64,000 nt of DNA from Mangifera indica (lineage: Eukaryota; Streptophyta; Magnoliopsida; Sapindales; Anacardiaceae), in contig NC_058137.1 in assembly GCF_011075055.1 (NCBI RefSeq), forward strand, positions 1,674,001 to 1,738,000, written 5' to 3'. The translations under genes and the position numbers were made by a program. How positions within the stretch are numbered: position 1 is the stretch's first letter; each line of letters starts with the position of its first letter. The notes below the pieces were generated by a model, which saw only the letters and a list, made by a program, of their open reading frames with translations, searched no databases and was not told the origin of the DNA. Positions 48,341-61,000 of the stretch are shown piece by piece.

Positions 48341-50457
48341 CTAGCTTTCAGCAGAAGCTTTCCCCGTAGCAATACTAATTATGTACTCAATCTCATCAGC
48401 AACTTCTTTCATTGAAGGCCGATTCTGCCTTCGCTCATCCAAACAAGCCGCTGCAAGTAACCCCAATGCCTTCATTGTTCCCAAGTCTAAGTTGGAAGCT
48501 GTCTCCTTGAGAACAGGATCAACAACATCCATCAACCTCTCTTCATCCAAAATCTTCTTCATATAAACCACCAGGTTCACATTCTCTTCTTCTCTGTTGA
48601 AATCTATAGCCTTCTTTGATGTCAACAGCTCAAGCAACACAACCCCGAAGCTATAAACATCACTCTTATCGGTAAGTTGAAAATACCGGTAATATTCAGG
48701 GTCAAGATAACCAAGGGTTCCTTGAGCAGTAGTGAAAATATGACTATCATTGTTTTCTGTCATTTCAACCAGCCTGGAGAGCCCAAAGTCAGAAACTTTA
48801 GCATTAAGTTTTTCATCAAGTAGAATGTTACTTGATTTCACATCTCTATGATAAATGGGCGGCACTGCAGCTGAGTGGAGATAAGCTAGACCTTCAGCAG
48901 TCTGGTGGGCAATGAGAAGGCGAAGACGCCAAGGCAGGGGAGCCCATTTACCATTAAAGTGACAATGTAGGTGATCAAAGAGTGTTCCATTGGGAATGTA
49001 CTCATAAACCATTAAGGGCTGATCAAGCTCGACGCAGCAACCAAGAAGTCTCACTAGGCATCTATGGTTCACCTGGCAAAGAATTCGGACCTCGTTGAGG
49101 ATTTGATCAGTGCCCTTGGTGTTGCCTAGCTTGGCACGTTTGATGGCTGTCATGGTTCCATCATCAAGAGTGCCTTTGAAGACCTCCCCAAACCCTCCAG
49201 ATCCTATGAGGTTATCTTTGGAGAAGTTGTTGGTTGCTCTTATTATTTCTTTACCAGTGAAAATCTTGGAAGATTTTCCGTGGTTTTTGGCCATTAACAT
49301 CTCTTCACGCTTCCTGATTACACTCTTTTGAGCTTCTTGGTTCATGCGCTGATTTCGTTTCAACACTAGAACTCCTATCATGATGACAAGTGAAATTCCA
49401 CCCAGTGTGGCAACCATTACTGATAATTAAGAAAAAAATATTACATGTCACAAGCATAACAACATTACTGTTTACCCATAATATTAAGATTTTCATATGG
49501 GAACTAGCAGTCACATACCAGCAATTAGCATCTTTTGTTTCTTTTGATGTTTACAGCCTCGCCCATGTCGACATTTTGCTCCTAGAAAAGAAAGATACAG
49601 TTAATCACTTTTTCTCCTAGTAATTACAGTAGTAATTATGGTAAACAAATTAAAATGATGATTGACTCACGTTGGCACAATCCATTGGCAGCATCCCAAT
49701 TAAACCCAGAATTGCAAAAGCACCTTTTCTGCTCATAATTCATGGGATCAACCAGGCATTTTGAATGTAATAAGGGTTTGCAATCTATTGGGAGCTTGCA
49801 CGTTGGTTCCTGTGGCAACTCCCACTCTAGCTCCATTCCAGGGACAGGCCACATCTTCTTAGGCACCCAATGGGTGTCCAAGTTCACAAAGCTCTGATAA
49901 GCAGAACATCCGCCATTCATATTCACCTTTACCGCATACGAATTCTGTGAACCACCAGTCTTAAACACACAGCACAATGATGTGCTCATACAGGGCGGTG
50001 CATTGTTGTAAATATAGCTGTGACATATGCTATTTGATGAGCAATTTATAGGCGCTTGTTGCAACTGTAACATCCCTTCCGAACAGTTGAGTAGCAAAAT
50101 AGTGTTACTACTTGTGATGTTAAATGGGAGATTATCATCAAGTTGAATGCCTTCAGTTGCCATATCACTTGCAATGCAAGTCTCACCCGCGAGGTCAGCA
50201 GGCCTGATAACCATCCGCTGGGTTAATGGATTGATATCTGTGATCATGTAGGCTGATTTGTTGACAGCATCAAACCAAAGAGTGCCTGCAGTGCATCGAA
50301 TTTTGTAGGTCTGATCACCACAATCTGGACTGGTGCTTAGCGGATATGGCACAGGAGTGCGTCCACAGTCCCGACAACGTACCACAGCCAAAGCAAACAT
50401 TGTGCAGGATAGCAATGTCGCAATGAGGATCAACATTTTGAGCACCCTCTTCTTCAT
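48341..50457 (-). CDS. WAKL20: Wall-associated receptor kinase-like protein (WAKL20-like)
   Basis: A membrane receptor kinase with an extracellular wall-associated domain. Three exons: 49,671-50,457, 49,519-49,581 and 48,341-49,419; they join in frame to 642 residues. Order: signal peptide (MLILIATLLSCTMFALAVV), GUB_WAK cysteine-rich domain (CRDCGRTPVPYPLST, CGDQTYKIRC), a WAK-associated C-terminal domain (QKRCFCNSGFNWDAANGLC), a membrane segment at about 286-303, and a Ser/Thr kinase. The kinase has GSGGFGEVF (about 356-364), the lysine of AIK (about 377), HRDVKSSN (Asp476) and DFGLS (Asp494), so it looks active. The domain order and GTLGYLDPEYY match the WAKL15/20 group. Ligand unknown. Confidence 0.93.
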
Positions 50458-53430
50458 CGAAAGCTAAACTGACAGCTCGACTGTGCGCGGAAGGAGGTAG
50501 ATAGCTAGATTTAGTGGACTAAAGAAAATGCAAAAGAAAATTATAGTGGCCAGGTTAGAAACCTGGTCCTATAATATTTTTTTAATGGCAAATTAGAAAA
50601 TGACTAGTCCTTTGGGACTCCAAGGTGCAAATTAGGGAACATATTTCTAGCTTTTGATACCTTGGACAATGCTAATTTCGATTTTCTCAGAATGTGTAAC
50701 AATTTCTTAGGAAGATATCTATGTTCAATGCAAGAGAAAATCACAGTTATGAATACCAATGAACAAACTCTGCAGGAAATTGAAAAGAGAAAATGTCGGA
50801 CTGTTCATAAAGGTAAATCGTGAGGTACAGAATTTCTTGAGAATTAGCATACATCAGGACTCTGCTTCAGTTGTGCCTTGCATGAATTTGTTCCCATGTC
50901 GGCTCAGTATTTCAAGATCCAAAGTTAATAGCTAATTGTTTATTATCCCATTGCCATGTTTCTAGTAAATAGTAACAGAGTTCAAAGAAAGTGCATCTTC
51001 CAAACGATTTCCATGGATTTTATCTGTCACATGGCCATCGTTTATACTAACTGCGTAGGCAGCACGAATAAGGTTTCAACCACATTGGAAAACGGGACCT
51101 CAGAGTTTTGCTCCACTCTGAGAGCCACCCATACGTTCCCGTGCCCAGATCCTGAGGAACTCAAAGCGGATTCTTAATGGAATTGATATCTGTTGTTTCA
51201 GATATCTGGTTATGGATTCCAGATCATAAATGTTTTGAGATTCCTCCAATTTGAAGCTTTATTTGGTGCGAAATTGTGCAAATAAAGTTTGTCTGCAAAG
51301 ATTCACCAAGAATAATGATGGAAGTAAACTATTTCTTTTTCCAATGGCTGCTGCTGCAGTTTCCGAGAAAATAAACTAACAAAAAACCAAGATTAAAAAG
51401 ATCTGGGTCATGATGATGACCATGATGCATTTTCCTTTTTTTCACTTTCATACAATGAACAAGAATAGGTAAGTTTAAACTGTCCAAAAAAGATCTTTGT
51501 CATTTGTCCAAACACTAATACTTATATGAAGAACAATGGATTCAAATCAAGTTAATTTGGCTCAAATGTATCATTTGACTTGAATAAACTCAACTCAAGT
51601 TAAAGCGTTAGTTTAACAGTTCAATCCAGATTTGATTTGTTTATTTTTTTAATAATATTATTCATCTCACTAACATAACTCTTCAATAATAATAAACACT
51701 AATTCAAACAATTTCAAACTAAATATTATGTGTTAAACTCAAATTAACCTTGGATTCTATTCACTATAGAGTATAATTTTTTTCTTGATTTACAACTCGT
51801 AAGTGCCTTGTTCAGTCTTTAAAGTAATTCAACTTTTTGAGTAAAATTTTTGTTTTGTGTACAGATGAAAAGAAACTTCATGAAATTCTTTCTTTACGAA
51901 GCAGTTGACAAGATAAATGAGTAAGCAACTGCCAACACCAGCATTCTATAAAACAGACAGCTTTCTTCCTTAATCAAATTAGAATTCAGCTTACTAGATG
52001 TGTGTCAGATAAATTTTGGTTGCATTCCCTGCCCAACAAAAGTTTCAGGGCAAGATGGGCTTTTATTTGCTATAAATTAACAGAGTAACAAGGCTTGTGG
52101 CCTTCAATCAGGTTACCAAATACCAACCTAAAGCCAAGTTGGCTGCATTTGTGACAAAATATAAGCAGGTTTGATGAAAATATGCCGGCTATTAAGATGA
52201 ATATTCCAATTTCTTGAGGCACATTACATCATGGTAGTAAATTTATAGCTCAAGTCCACTAAAAAATAGAAGAAGCACAACAAGATACTGCGTATTCTTG
52301 GGAGCAAGATGCATTTCATGGTCATTAAAGAAGCAGCCAGCAGTCTCAAAAATCAAGTGCGGAAATGAAATATAGTGCTATGGTAATTACAACAGCAAAA
52401 ATCGCTTCGGTAACTTTTCTTCTCATATATATTCGAGTTCGACTCATTCAAGACCCACAACTATTCTGTAATGCTTCAAATTTTGGGGCTTTCACAATCA
52501 CTCTGAGTGTCTTAAAATGAAAGCAGACTACTTAAATATGTTATCACCATGCATTGAAGTACCTTCAGTCTATATATTTAACAGCACGTCACAAGTGGAA
52601 CACAGACAGATCAACTGATATGTTCCCCAGTATTATAGTTGTCTTTATAATTTGTAGGATAAGTTGTCATTTTAATTTTGATTGATTACTGTAGCGGTCA
52701 TGCAGCTTTATCTATTTATCCTTTGATGGAGATTTCATGTTCTTGGTAGATATAGATAGTACAATTTGTTTATTACAGAGGTAAATTAAATGCAGTCCTA
52801 TCGTTTTTAAGCTAAATGTCCTTCTCAGGCTTGAAAAATATGTATCTAAACAATAAGGGATAAGAGAACCAGCTAATAAAACTTCCATAAACCCAGAAAA
52901 TGACTGATCAACTAAGTCTCTAGCAAATTCAAAAAAAAATATATCATTCTTGATTTTTAGACTTTTTTGACTGGTTCTACAATGAACCCACAAATAGGTG
53001 CAACAGAAGATAGACAATTTGCCTTTAAAGAGTCAGACAGATTATAATGACTGACGCCATAGATAGCAGCTTTTCACCTCTCTTTACTTTAATCAGAGAA
53101 TTAGGCACTCCAGCATAAACATCAATTATTCGCAGCCTGACTTATCAATCCGAATTAGTTCAAACCGGAAAATGTAGAATACATTCATGAATTTACGCAT
53201 AGGGACTAATAACTTTGATTCATTGAAACTGAATATAGCATTAATTCATTTGCTTATTTTAAGAATAATCTGATACCTCCTCTGGTGTTTTGGCCTGTAG
53301 ACTCTTTCAGGTAAAATATATTAAGGAAAATCTGCATATGTATTAGTATGAAATGATTTGCAGTGTTTGGCTGATAGATTTTAGCTTTCAAAAATTTTTA
53401 CTCTGTTAATTTTGCTTCCCAGGTCAATAC
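50458..53430. other. Intergenic; no supported gene
   Basis: Promoter of the receptor kinase is at about 50,458-50,650, beyond which I see only AT-rich DNA. The open frames at 50,956-51,177 and 52,712-53,017 show no recognisable protein and no coding pattern. Confidence 0.4.
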
Positions 53431-53434
53431 TATT

Positions 53435-53682
53435 GGCCAGCTTTTCTTGTTTCCAGCACAATTTCGGTCCAATCAAGAACCCAGAATGTTACAGATTAAA
53501 AGAGTAATATAATTTACACACTTAGGCCCTTCGGCCGGGAAACATAGACATTTTTCTTGGCTAGCTTTTCTTGTTTCCAGCACAATTTCGGTCTAATCAA
53601 GAACCCAGAATATTACAGATTAAAAGAGTAACATAATTTACACACTTAGGCCCTTCGGCCAGGAAACATAGACATTTTTCCA
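53435..53682. repeat. 124-base tandem duplication
   Basis: Two nearly identical units start near 53,439 and 53,563 (both AGCTTTTCTTGTTTCCAGCA). Differences are few. It lies on the 3' side of the small gene at 53,775-54,077 and may form part of its 3' untranslated region. Confidence 0.85.
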
Positions 53683-53774
53683 GAGATCACAAACCAATAC
53701 AAAATATACACAAAGCTTAACCTTTGATATATTAGAACCTTCACTGCAACTTGGTAAACCATTTTTGGATATGA

Positions 53775-54077
53775 TCAAGCAGCAACTCGACGAGAAGTCA
53801 GGCGACAAACAGGAGATTGAACTCCGTTTGATAAGATAATCTGTGCGGTAGTAGTAGTAGTAGAAGAAGAAGAAGCTGGAGCTGATGTTGTCGATGTTGA
53901 GAAGCCAAAATCGGGTTGAAACAGACTCATATCAGAAGCCTGAAACCGGCCTGAATCACCTGGAAGCCTTATGTACGAAGCCGATGGCGACTTACTCAAC
54001 CAGGACCCTAAAGGGCCTCCATTTCCATTCTTGTTTTGCATGATGGCTCTATAAACAAAAGGAATAAGACCCTCCAT
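53775..54077 (-). CDS. Small conserved-looking plant protein of unknown function
   Basis: A single-exon frame of 100 residues beginning MEGLIPFVYRAIMQNKNGNG, then SYIRLPGDSGRFQASD and a Ser/Thr-rich tail (SSSSTTTTT, from TAG/AAG-type codon runs) ending SRRVAA. No signal peptide or membrane segment. The MEGLIPFVYRAI start and the RLPGDSGR segment look like those of short plant proteins seen in many eudicots, but I cannot name a function. Start chosen because it is the first ATG and the leader upstream is A/G-rich. Downstream lies a 124-base duplication. Confidence 0.65.
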   Translation of the reverse strand: MEGLIPFVYRAIMQNKNGNGGPLGSWLSKSPSASYIRLPGDSGRFQASDMSLFQPDFGFSTSTTSAPASSSSTTTTTAQIILSNGVQSPVCRLTSRRVAA

Positions 54078-57000
54078 TTCTTTCCTTATTTCGTTGATTT
54101 GGAAGAGAGATTACAGAATTGAGAGTGAAGAATTGGTTTATAAGAGGGAGAAGAGGAGATAGTGACGTGGCGTAATGGGTTGAACTCTAGCTCTTCAAGC
54201 TAAGCCACGCAAGTTTTGCAGGCTACTTCACCGCAAGCCCGCACGAAGACCCTGAAAGTTACATCATATTGAAAGCTATATCTAAACTATAGCCATCTCC
54301 ATTACATCTCACCAAATCTCACTGTAATCTAATGTTTATCCCATATTTTAATACCATTTTTTCAAGGTTTGTTCGATAAGTTTCAGCTTTTTTAATACTA
54401 TTGGTCGGTTTCTCCTTGCCATTTTCTTCCTGCCTGGATTATTTATTTTATATAAATCTTTTTGTATGTTGGTTTACATGTGGTTTTAGAGTAATGCGCC
54501 AAGTTTGAATTATGCTTTCAAGATTCAATGTAATTGTTTCATCCGAATATAAATTCTGGTTTTTTGCATGTAATTATGTGGGAAATCTTCCATGGACACA
54601 TCCCACATTAGCTGGATTCCATTAAGAATTTTTCAGAAGTCCTTGTGGATGTAAATATTCTTTACCAGGTTTTGTTATTTTATTTGCCCAGGAATGCCAT
54701 GTGAATGGTCAAATGTTGGAGATCATTTGCTTCCGAAATTTTCCAATCTAAATTTTATCTTTTTGACTTAATTGACAACCATACAGGAAATTCATCTGAT
54801 CTTTAGAAACTTGAAGCTTTAATTATGTATAAATATTTCTAATCAAATGATCAGCTTATTTAAGTGGTGGCACTGGCACACTTCAATCATGGCGAAATTT
54901 TATCCCATCCCACGCTAATGAAGAATCAACTAATCAAACTTTTATCATTGCCGAGAAGCAGCAAGTGGGTTACTCACAATAACAGTTACTTGAATCAACA
55001 ATTAAGATTTGTATATAAAAGTTGTTCCATTTGAGTATGTCAAAAAGAAAACGGTTAATAGATTGAGCGAACAAATTTTCTCTTACTGGCTTTGTAATAG
55101 TGAAATTTTCTCCATTTTGATCTTTCATCATTATGTTACTTATTTTGTGTCCCGTTTGTCATTTATTCCTTAGATTTTTATAACAAATATAAACGTCCAA
55201 ATCATTAAATTTTGAGCACCCTTATGGATTAAATCCTCAAACCCAGAAAATAAATAAAATAAATAAGATGAACAAAAGGAATATTCTGCATTTCTGGGTA
55301 ACAATTTTAGAAAGAGAACAACGTGTAAACCTCCATCTAAATTCTATATCCTGCCAAAAATGATAGAAACATGAACAAAAATAAAAACGACCGGCGTTGA
55401 CATGATGAAGTAAATTAGTAAAATGGGGTTTAAATTACGTAATCAACAAAACAACCCCATTATCAGGATTGTAGATGAAGTCATGGTTGGCATCATCAAA
55501 TCATCACACGGCTAGAAATTAAGCATTACTGTCGTTATCTTAATCCAATAAAAATTTTAGCTTCAAAGAAGACATCCATCCATCCATCACTCCTTCCTAC
55601 TCCTAAGCAAAAGCAAAAACGTTGAGGAGACTTTATGTGTTCTTGTGGAGGGTTAGGTGAAGAAGCCTCAAGAGACGAGGAAGCCTCCAACTTTCTATTA
55701 TATATTCATTAGAATTTTGAATATTCATTTTCAGATTTTCTATCAACTTTATGATTTCTCTCATCAATTAATTGGATTTATTTGTATGTAAAATATTTTT
55801 ATTTTTAGGAGAATTGTAAATAATATTGGTTTTATAAATTTCAAGTGGAACAAGCATCTAGCAAAGGGCAAAAACACTTTGTATAAATCGTGGATACCAA
55901 TTAGTACAAATAAACAAATATGTCATCCAATATACGTGTCTAACTATTTAACTACAACTTCCTCCATTTGCCACCAAATTAGTTAATGCAAACAGGTCGA
56001 ATCGACCCGTTATGAATGAATCAAAACCCAATAAATAAAAAACACTAACATAATCAAATGGTGATTGTCAATTCGTCATTGTTAATACATAAGTTAATAT
56101 TTATTGTTAGTACCCATAGTCTTAGAGATAAAGTAACCAGATTGGAGTTATCATATGATTATATGTTATGTTAATTTTTAATTCAAAATCATTCAATTAC
56201 ATAATGATATATATTTAAATATTTAATTAGATACTCAAAACGAAGTATAAATAATTCTTATTATAAAGTAAATGATTATATCATTTAATTGGATAATGAT
56301 ACGTAAATTAGTTTGTATCTATTTCCAGCGTTCATATCAGTGATAGTCATCTAGATGATAAATAAATTAAGATAAATGGTAACATATGCAATTGGTTTCA
56401 TCACTTTCAGAGTCATTTTTCATGTGTGGATTTTAAATTTTTTTAGTCTCTGTCTTTGGATTATTCAATAATAATGTTTCCAGATATTCCAATCACTATG
56501 AATCATGCCTTGACCAATGTACATATGTCACACAATAAATGAAATTATACATCTATTGCTCCACCTTTCTAAATCATTTTTATATAAATTTCCAAATGGA
56601 TGTAATTATTTCGTCAATTAAATATAAAGCATCCTTTTCATTTGCTTGTTTTTATAACATAGTCTTACAATTCATGGCCCATGGCGTTCGAGTTCATTGA
56701 CCCAGCAATCGGCCAACTTAATTATAATATGGGTTCGAGGCCTTTCGAAATTTGCCCTCCTAGGTCTGAAAAAAGCTTGAATAGAGATTAATTTGAAATC
56801 AAATTGGGTCCATTCGATTGACAATGAGATTTTCGAAAAAGCTAGTAAAAAAAGAACTTGATGGGTGATCAAAGATGAAAAAACAGAATCATTACAAAAG
56901 AAAGTTTGAAAAAAGAAAAGTTGTAAGCGAAGAAAAGAACTCACAAGAGAAAATGAAACTAACCCTACTCAAAATAGAATCGTTCTAAGTCACGATCTAA

Positions 57001-57900
57001 CCAACAACTCAAATCACATCCTGGCGTATTTGGGAGATTAATTGTACCCAACATGGGTAAGAATTTTCTGCACTGTAACATGTGTGAATCTGATACCCAG
57101 GAAATTTAAAAAAGAAAGCATAACATGTTCTCTTACAAGATCTTATTACAAAGTTTAGGGATTCTAAATTCTGAACTCGTTTCTGTCATTGTCATTACCA
57201 TGAATTAGTTCTAGTATCACTCCTATAAACAAAGTATATGTTTCAGGAAAACTGAGACTGATTAATAATTTACAGCTTGAATTTTGATCTTCTGATTGTC
57301 GTTTCTTAGGGCCAGGGAGATAATGAACCTTCAAATTTAACTCAAGGGATCATCCGGTGACTCCATTATCATTGAAATTAATGCTGTCAGTAAAAGATGG
57401 TCAAGTATGGACAACCTTTTTGGCTCCCAATTTGAAACAGGTTTAGTCTAGATGAAAGTCGGAAGAGATGCCATGGATGGGGACTTTCTTTTTATGCAGA
57501 AACGCACGCGTATAGCTCATCCTCATTGTCATCGCCCCGGCGCCCACTCTACAGGTTAACTCTTTGCATCTATTTGTCTTATTCACGATATGAATTGTAT
57601 ATTAAGCATTAATTTCCATTGCCGAATGTACCCAGACAAACTCTGAGAAAGAGGCTTCCAGGTCTCAATTTTTCTTTTATGATGGGTTTGGTTATGGTCC
57701 CAAAAGAAAATTGCAGCCTTGATGCTCGGAATAAAGATGGTTTGGCCTGGAAAAGTTTAATGGTGGAAAAGGGAAAGAGATGTAATTTTATGTTGCTCCA
57801 TTAACACCACCAACTCATCGCCATTGAAATGCCTACTCGATTTTCATTTCCTTACCGCCCGTTGCATAAATTTTCATGTTTCAATTTTCACATGTAATAG
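54078..57900. other. Long AT-rich intergenic stretch
   Basis: No gene is supported. The promoter of the small gene is at about 54,078-54,300. The open frames at 56,672-56,944 and 57,619-57,804 have no recognisable product. No clear element was seen. Confidence 0.4.
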
Positions 57901-57902
57901 AG

Positions 57903-58060
57903 CTGTTCGGGAACCAAGGATTTGCAAAAGTGGTAAAATATTATAACTTTCAAAGTGAATGTATAAATTCGAATCTCTATCACGCTTATAAAATCTTAAT
58001 TTATTTGATATAGTGGGTGTGAGTTTGATCATTGTGCCTTAGTTTACTTATCTAATAAAT
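57903..58060 (+). mobile_element. Possible tRNA-derived SINE fragment
   Basis: An A-box-like word (GCAAAAGTGGTAAAATATT, near 57,925) is followed about 37 bases later by a B-box-like word (ATTCGAATCTC, near 57,967). Farther on comes a tail TGTGCCTTAGTTTACTTATC resembling the 3' ends of Au-type plant SINEs. No target duplication was found, so this is tentative. Confidence 0.35.
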
Positions 58061-61000
58061 ACGGATAGAGTCTCTAATTACCAACAAATACAGACGGTTC
58101 TAATTACTTAAAAGAAAAATTGTTTAGATCAAAATTGATTTATTTGTTTATAATGCGATATTATTCATTCGATCAATGATATTATTTATCTATTTGATAA
58201 TATTATTTATAATATAAAAAACACTCTAACAATATTATATATTAATTGGAATAAAAGTATTATAAATTTGATCTGAATTTGAATTGATCGGACAAATCTA
58301 CCCCAAATAATAATGCCCATGAAGCGCGAAACTACCCGTGAAATGGACCAAGAATGGTTCATGGACTAAGAAGTGGGCCTAATTAATGGGGTAGTGGGTC
58401 CATGTGCAGTAAGTGACCATGGAGTGAAAGTGAGCATGGACCTCAAAAAGATAAAGTAGGAAAAAATGTCTGCTAAGAAGTGGCTTTCTCTTTCTCTTCT
58501 AGTGTGTGCCTTAATTTTCACTCCACAATCTTCATGTCTGACGCAGATACTTTTACAGTCTTCTATTCAATGGGATTCCCTATTCCCACCCCACACATAC
58601 TAAGCTTGTGGGGGCAGGTCCCTTCCCTATCTTTTTCTCTTCTGTGAAATGAACAAATAGCAATTGTCCCACATTTGTGTACACTATCACAGGCCGATTA
58701 CCCTTATATCGCTTTTGTGTGACACTTTGCTAAAATTTGAGCAAAGTCGGTCTTTCCCATCTCAAGTATAATCACAATCAAATGAACAATCTTCTCCACA
58801 GTGAAAGAACAATCTCTGTCAATCAATAATATTTCCAACTCAATTTATATTCAAACATGTGTCTAAAATCATAGTGTTTATACAGTTGTAAATTAGCCAA
58901 TTTATGTTCAAACATGTGCCTAAAATCATGATTGTAAATTAGCCCATTTATAGCGAGGTATTAATTCTTGAGTCAAGGTGTACCTATTTCTAAGAATGAT
59001 ATACATGAAATTCTTCCACAGCCTCATTTCTCTTCCTCAAGTATGCAGTGGAAACAATACCTGTTGATGTTTGGGAACGAAGTGGGTGAGGGATATTGAC
59101 TGTATTTGCGTTGCTTCTTACAAAATTAATCTAGGTTGAATACTGCCAACATTGAGGTTGGCCCTGGACTCTCTACGTGTGGCTTGCACTAGGACAACGT
59201 TTTATCCTACTCGTAACTGGTGGGTCGTGATGATATGCAGGGATCTAGGTACTCTTTGATTAGAGGGCGTCATGCCCTCCAAACTTTGACCATAAAAGAG
59301 AAGATGCATGCATGCATATATTGCTAAAAGAGGGATGTTGAGTGAATGTCAAGGTAGCTATGATTGGGTTTTTACTTTTTAAAGATGTTTTATTTATGAG
59401 TCGGTGTAGGCCGGTGAATTTCGATCATGGAATGAGACTACAATTATGAGTTAAACTGACATTGATTTTGAAAATATTAAACAAGAATAAGTTACTAAAT
59501 TTTACATAGGGTTATCTTTGTAAAAGCATTGTCTTTGATTTTTTTTTTATTAGTAAGTACTCTTTTTTTTTTTTAATTACATTATTACTATATTTCTAAA
59601 TTAAATTGACGAAATACCTGATAATTTTAAAGTTGAATTGATGATATTTAAAAAAATAATAATTCTTTCAGTAAAAAAGTTAAACTAAAGTTTGATTTGA
59701 TTATAATTGTTTGTATTGGAATGAATAAGTTAAGTTTGGGTTAAGTATTAGACTCATGATTATAAACAAATTGAGTTTAATTTAATTAGAATATTTAAAT
59801 TTAAGTTTGACTTAAATTGAGTTTAAAATTAAATTATTTTTTAATCAAATTCAAATTTTAGCTTATTACTCTTAAATTGAACTTTTTAGATTTGAATAGA
59901 TCTTGAATTAGCTTTTATTTAAGCTCGACTTAAATTGAATTCAATCTTAAACCAAACACATAAAGATTAGAGTTGTATTTACAAAATTAATTAATAATCA
60001 ATGCAAAAAATAAAACATACAAGATTTAAATAATATTTTGAAAATAAAATAATAATATCTATTATTTTAATACCAAAAATGATATTCATATTAGTCCCTC
60101 AAAAAAAAAAAAAAAAGGGTTATTGGATAAGTTTGAAAGGTATTAATGATTTAAAAAAGTTTGGGATAAGTAAATTTTAGGGTGAATAAGATGTGATGTG
60201 ATGATATCGAAATATATCGGAATGAAAAGTATAATCATAAGTGAAAAGAAAGTAAAGGTCTCTAAAGCCTAGTTAGTAAATATGAAAATAAAAAAATAGT
60301 ATGAAAATTATACGAGTATAATATAATAAATAATAAAAAATATATTTATAAAAAACCAATTATAAAATTTGGATATAAAATGTGTATATATAAATTTAAT
60401 ATGATATATCATCAATAATATATTTATAAAAATACGACAATATCAAACGTAATTTTAATACTTTTTATAGATTTTTCGGTTAATAATTCAAATATAAAAT
60501 ATCTAATTGAGTATTAAACATAATATAATATAATATAATATAATATATAATCAAAATTCAATCATCATAAAAAATTATTAGGAGAGGGTAGAGATTTGGA
60601 TGACAAAAAATTATGTTTTTGTTTTATATAGTTATGACACTATAGTAATTAATTAAAAATGTAATGAATATTTTTGTACTTTAAAAAACTCATAAAAAGA
60701 GAAAACGTAAAAAATGATAAAAATACCCATTTAATATGAGAAACATATAAAATACTTATTTAATATATTTTCGATTCAAAAATTCGAAACAACGTGTTTT
60801 AAAAGGCAAATTAAATGGGAAAATGAATCATTCATGTTTTTACTAACTAGGCTCTTGAGTGAGTTTGAGTTATTTTGAACTTGATTATTAATTTAGTTTA
60901 ATTGAATTCGAAATAAACAATCAGTAAACCATGGTTTAAGATATTGTCGAACTCTAGTTATATAAAGCTAAATTTGAGCTCAACTAATTTTTTTATTTTT

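Noticed and set aside
58555..58630. Possible miR482/2118-like precursor (ATTCCCTATTCCCACC)
   Set aside because: No partner arm of the right length; only a short weak stem can be drawn.
59240..59285. Small hairpin GAGGGC-GTCAT-GCCCTC
   Set aside because: Too short to be a microRNA precursor or terminator, and no known family sequence.
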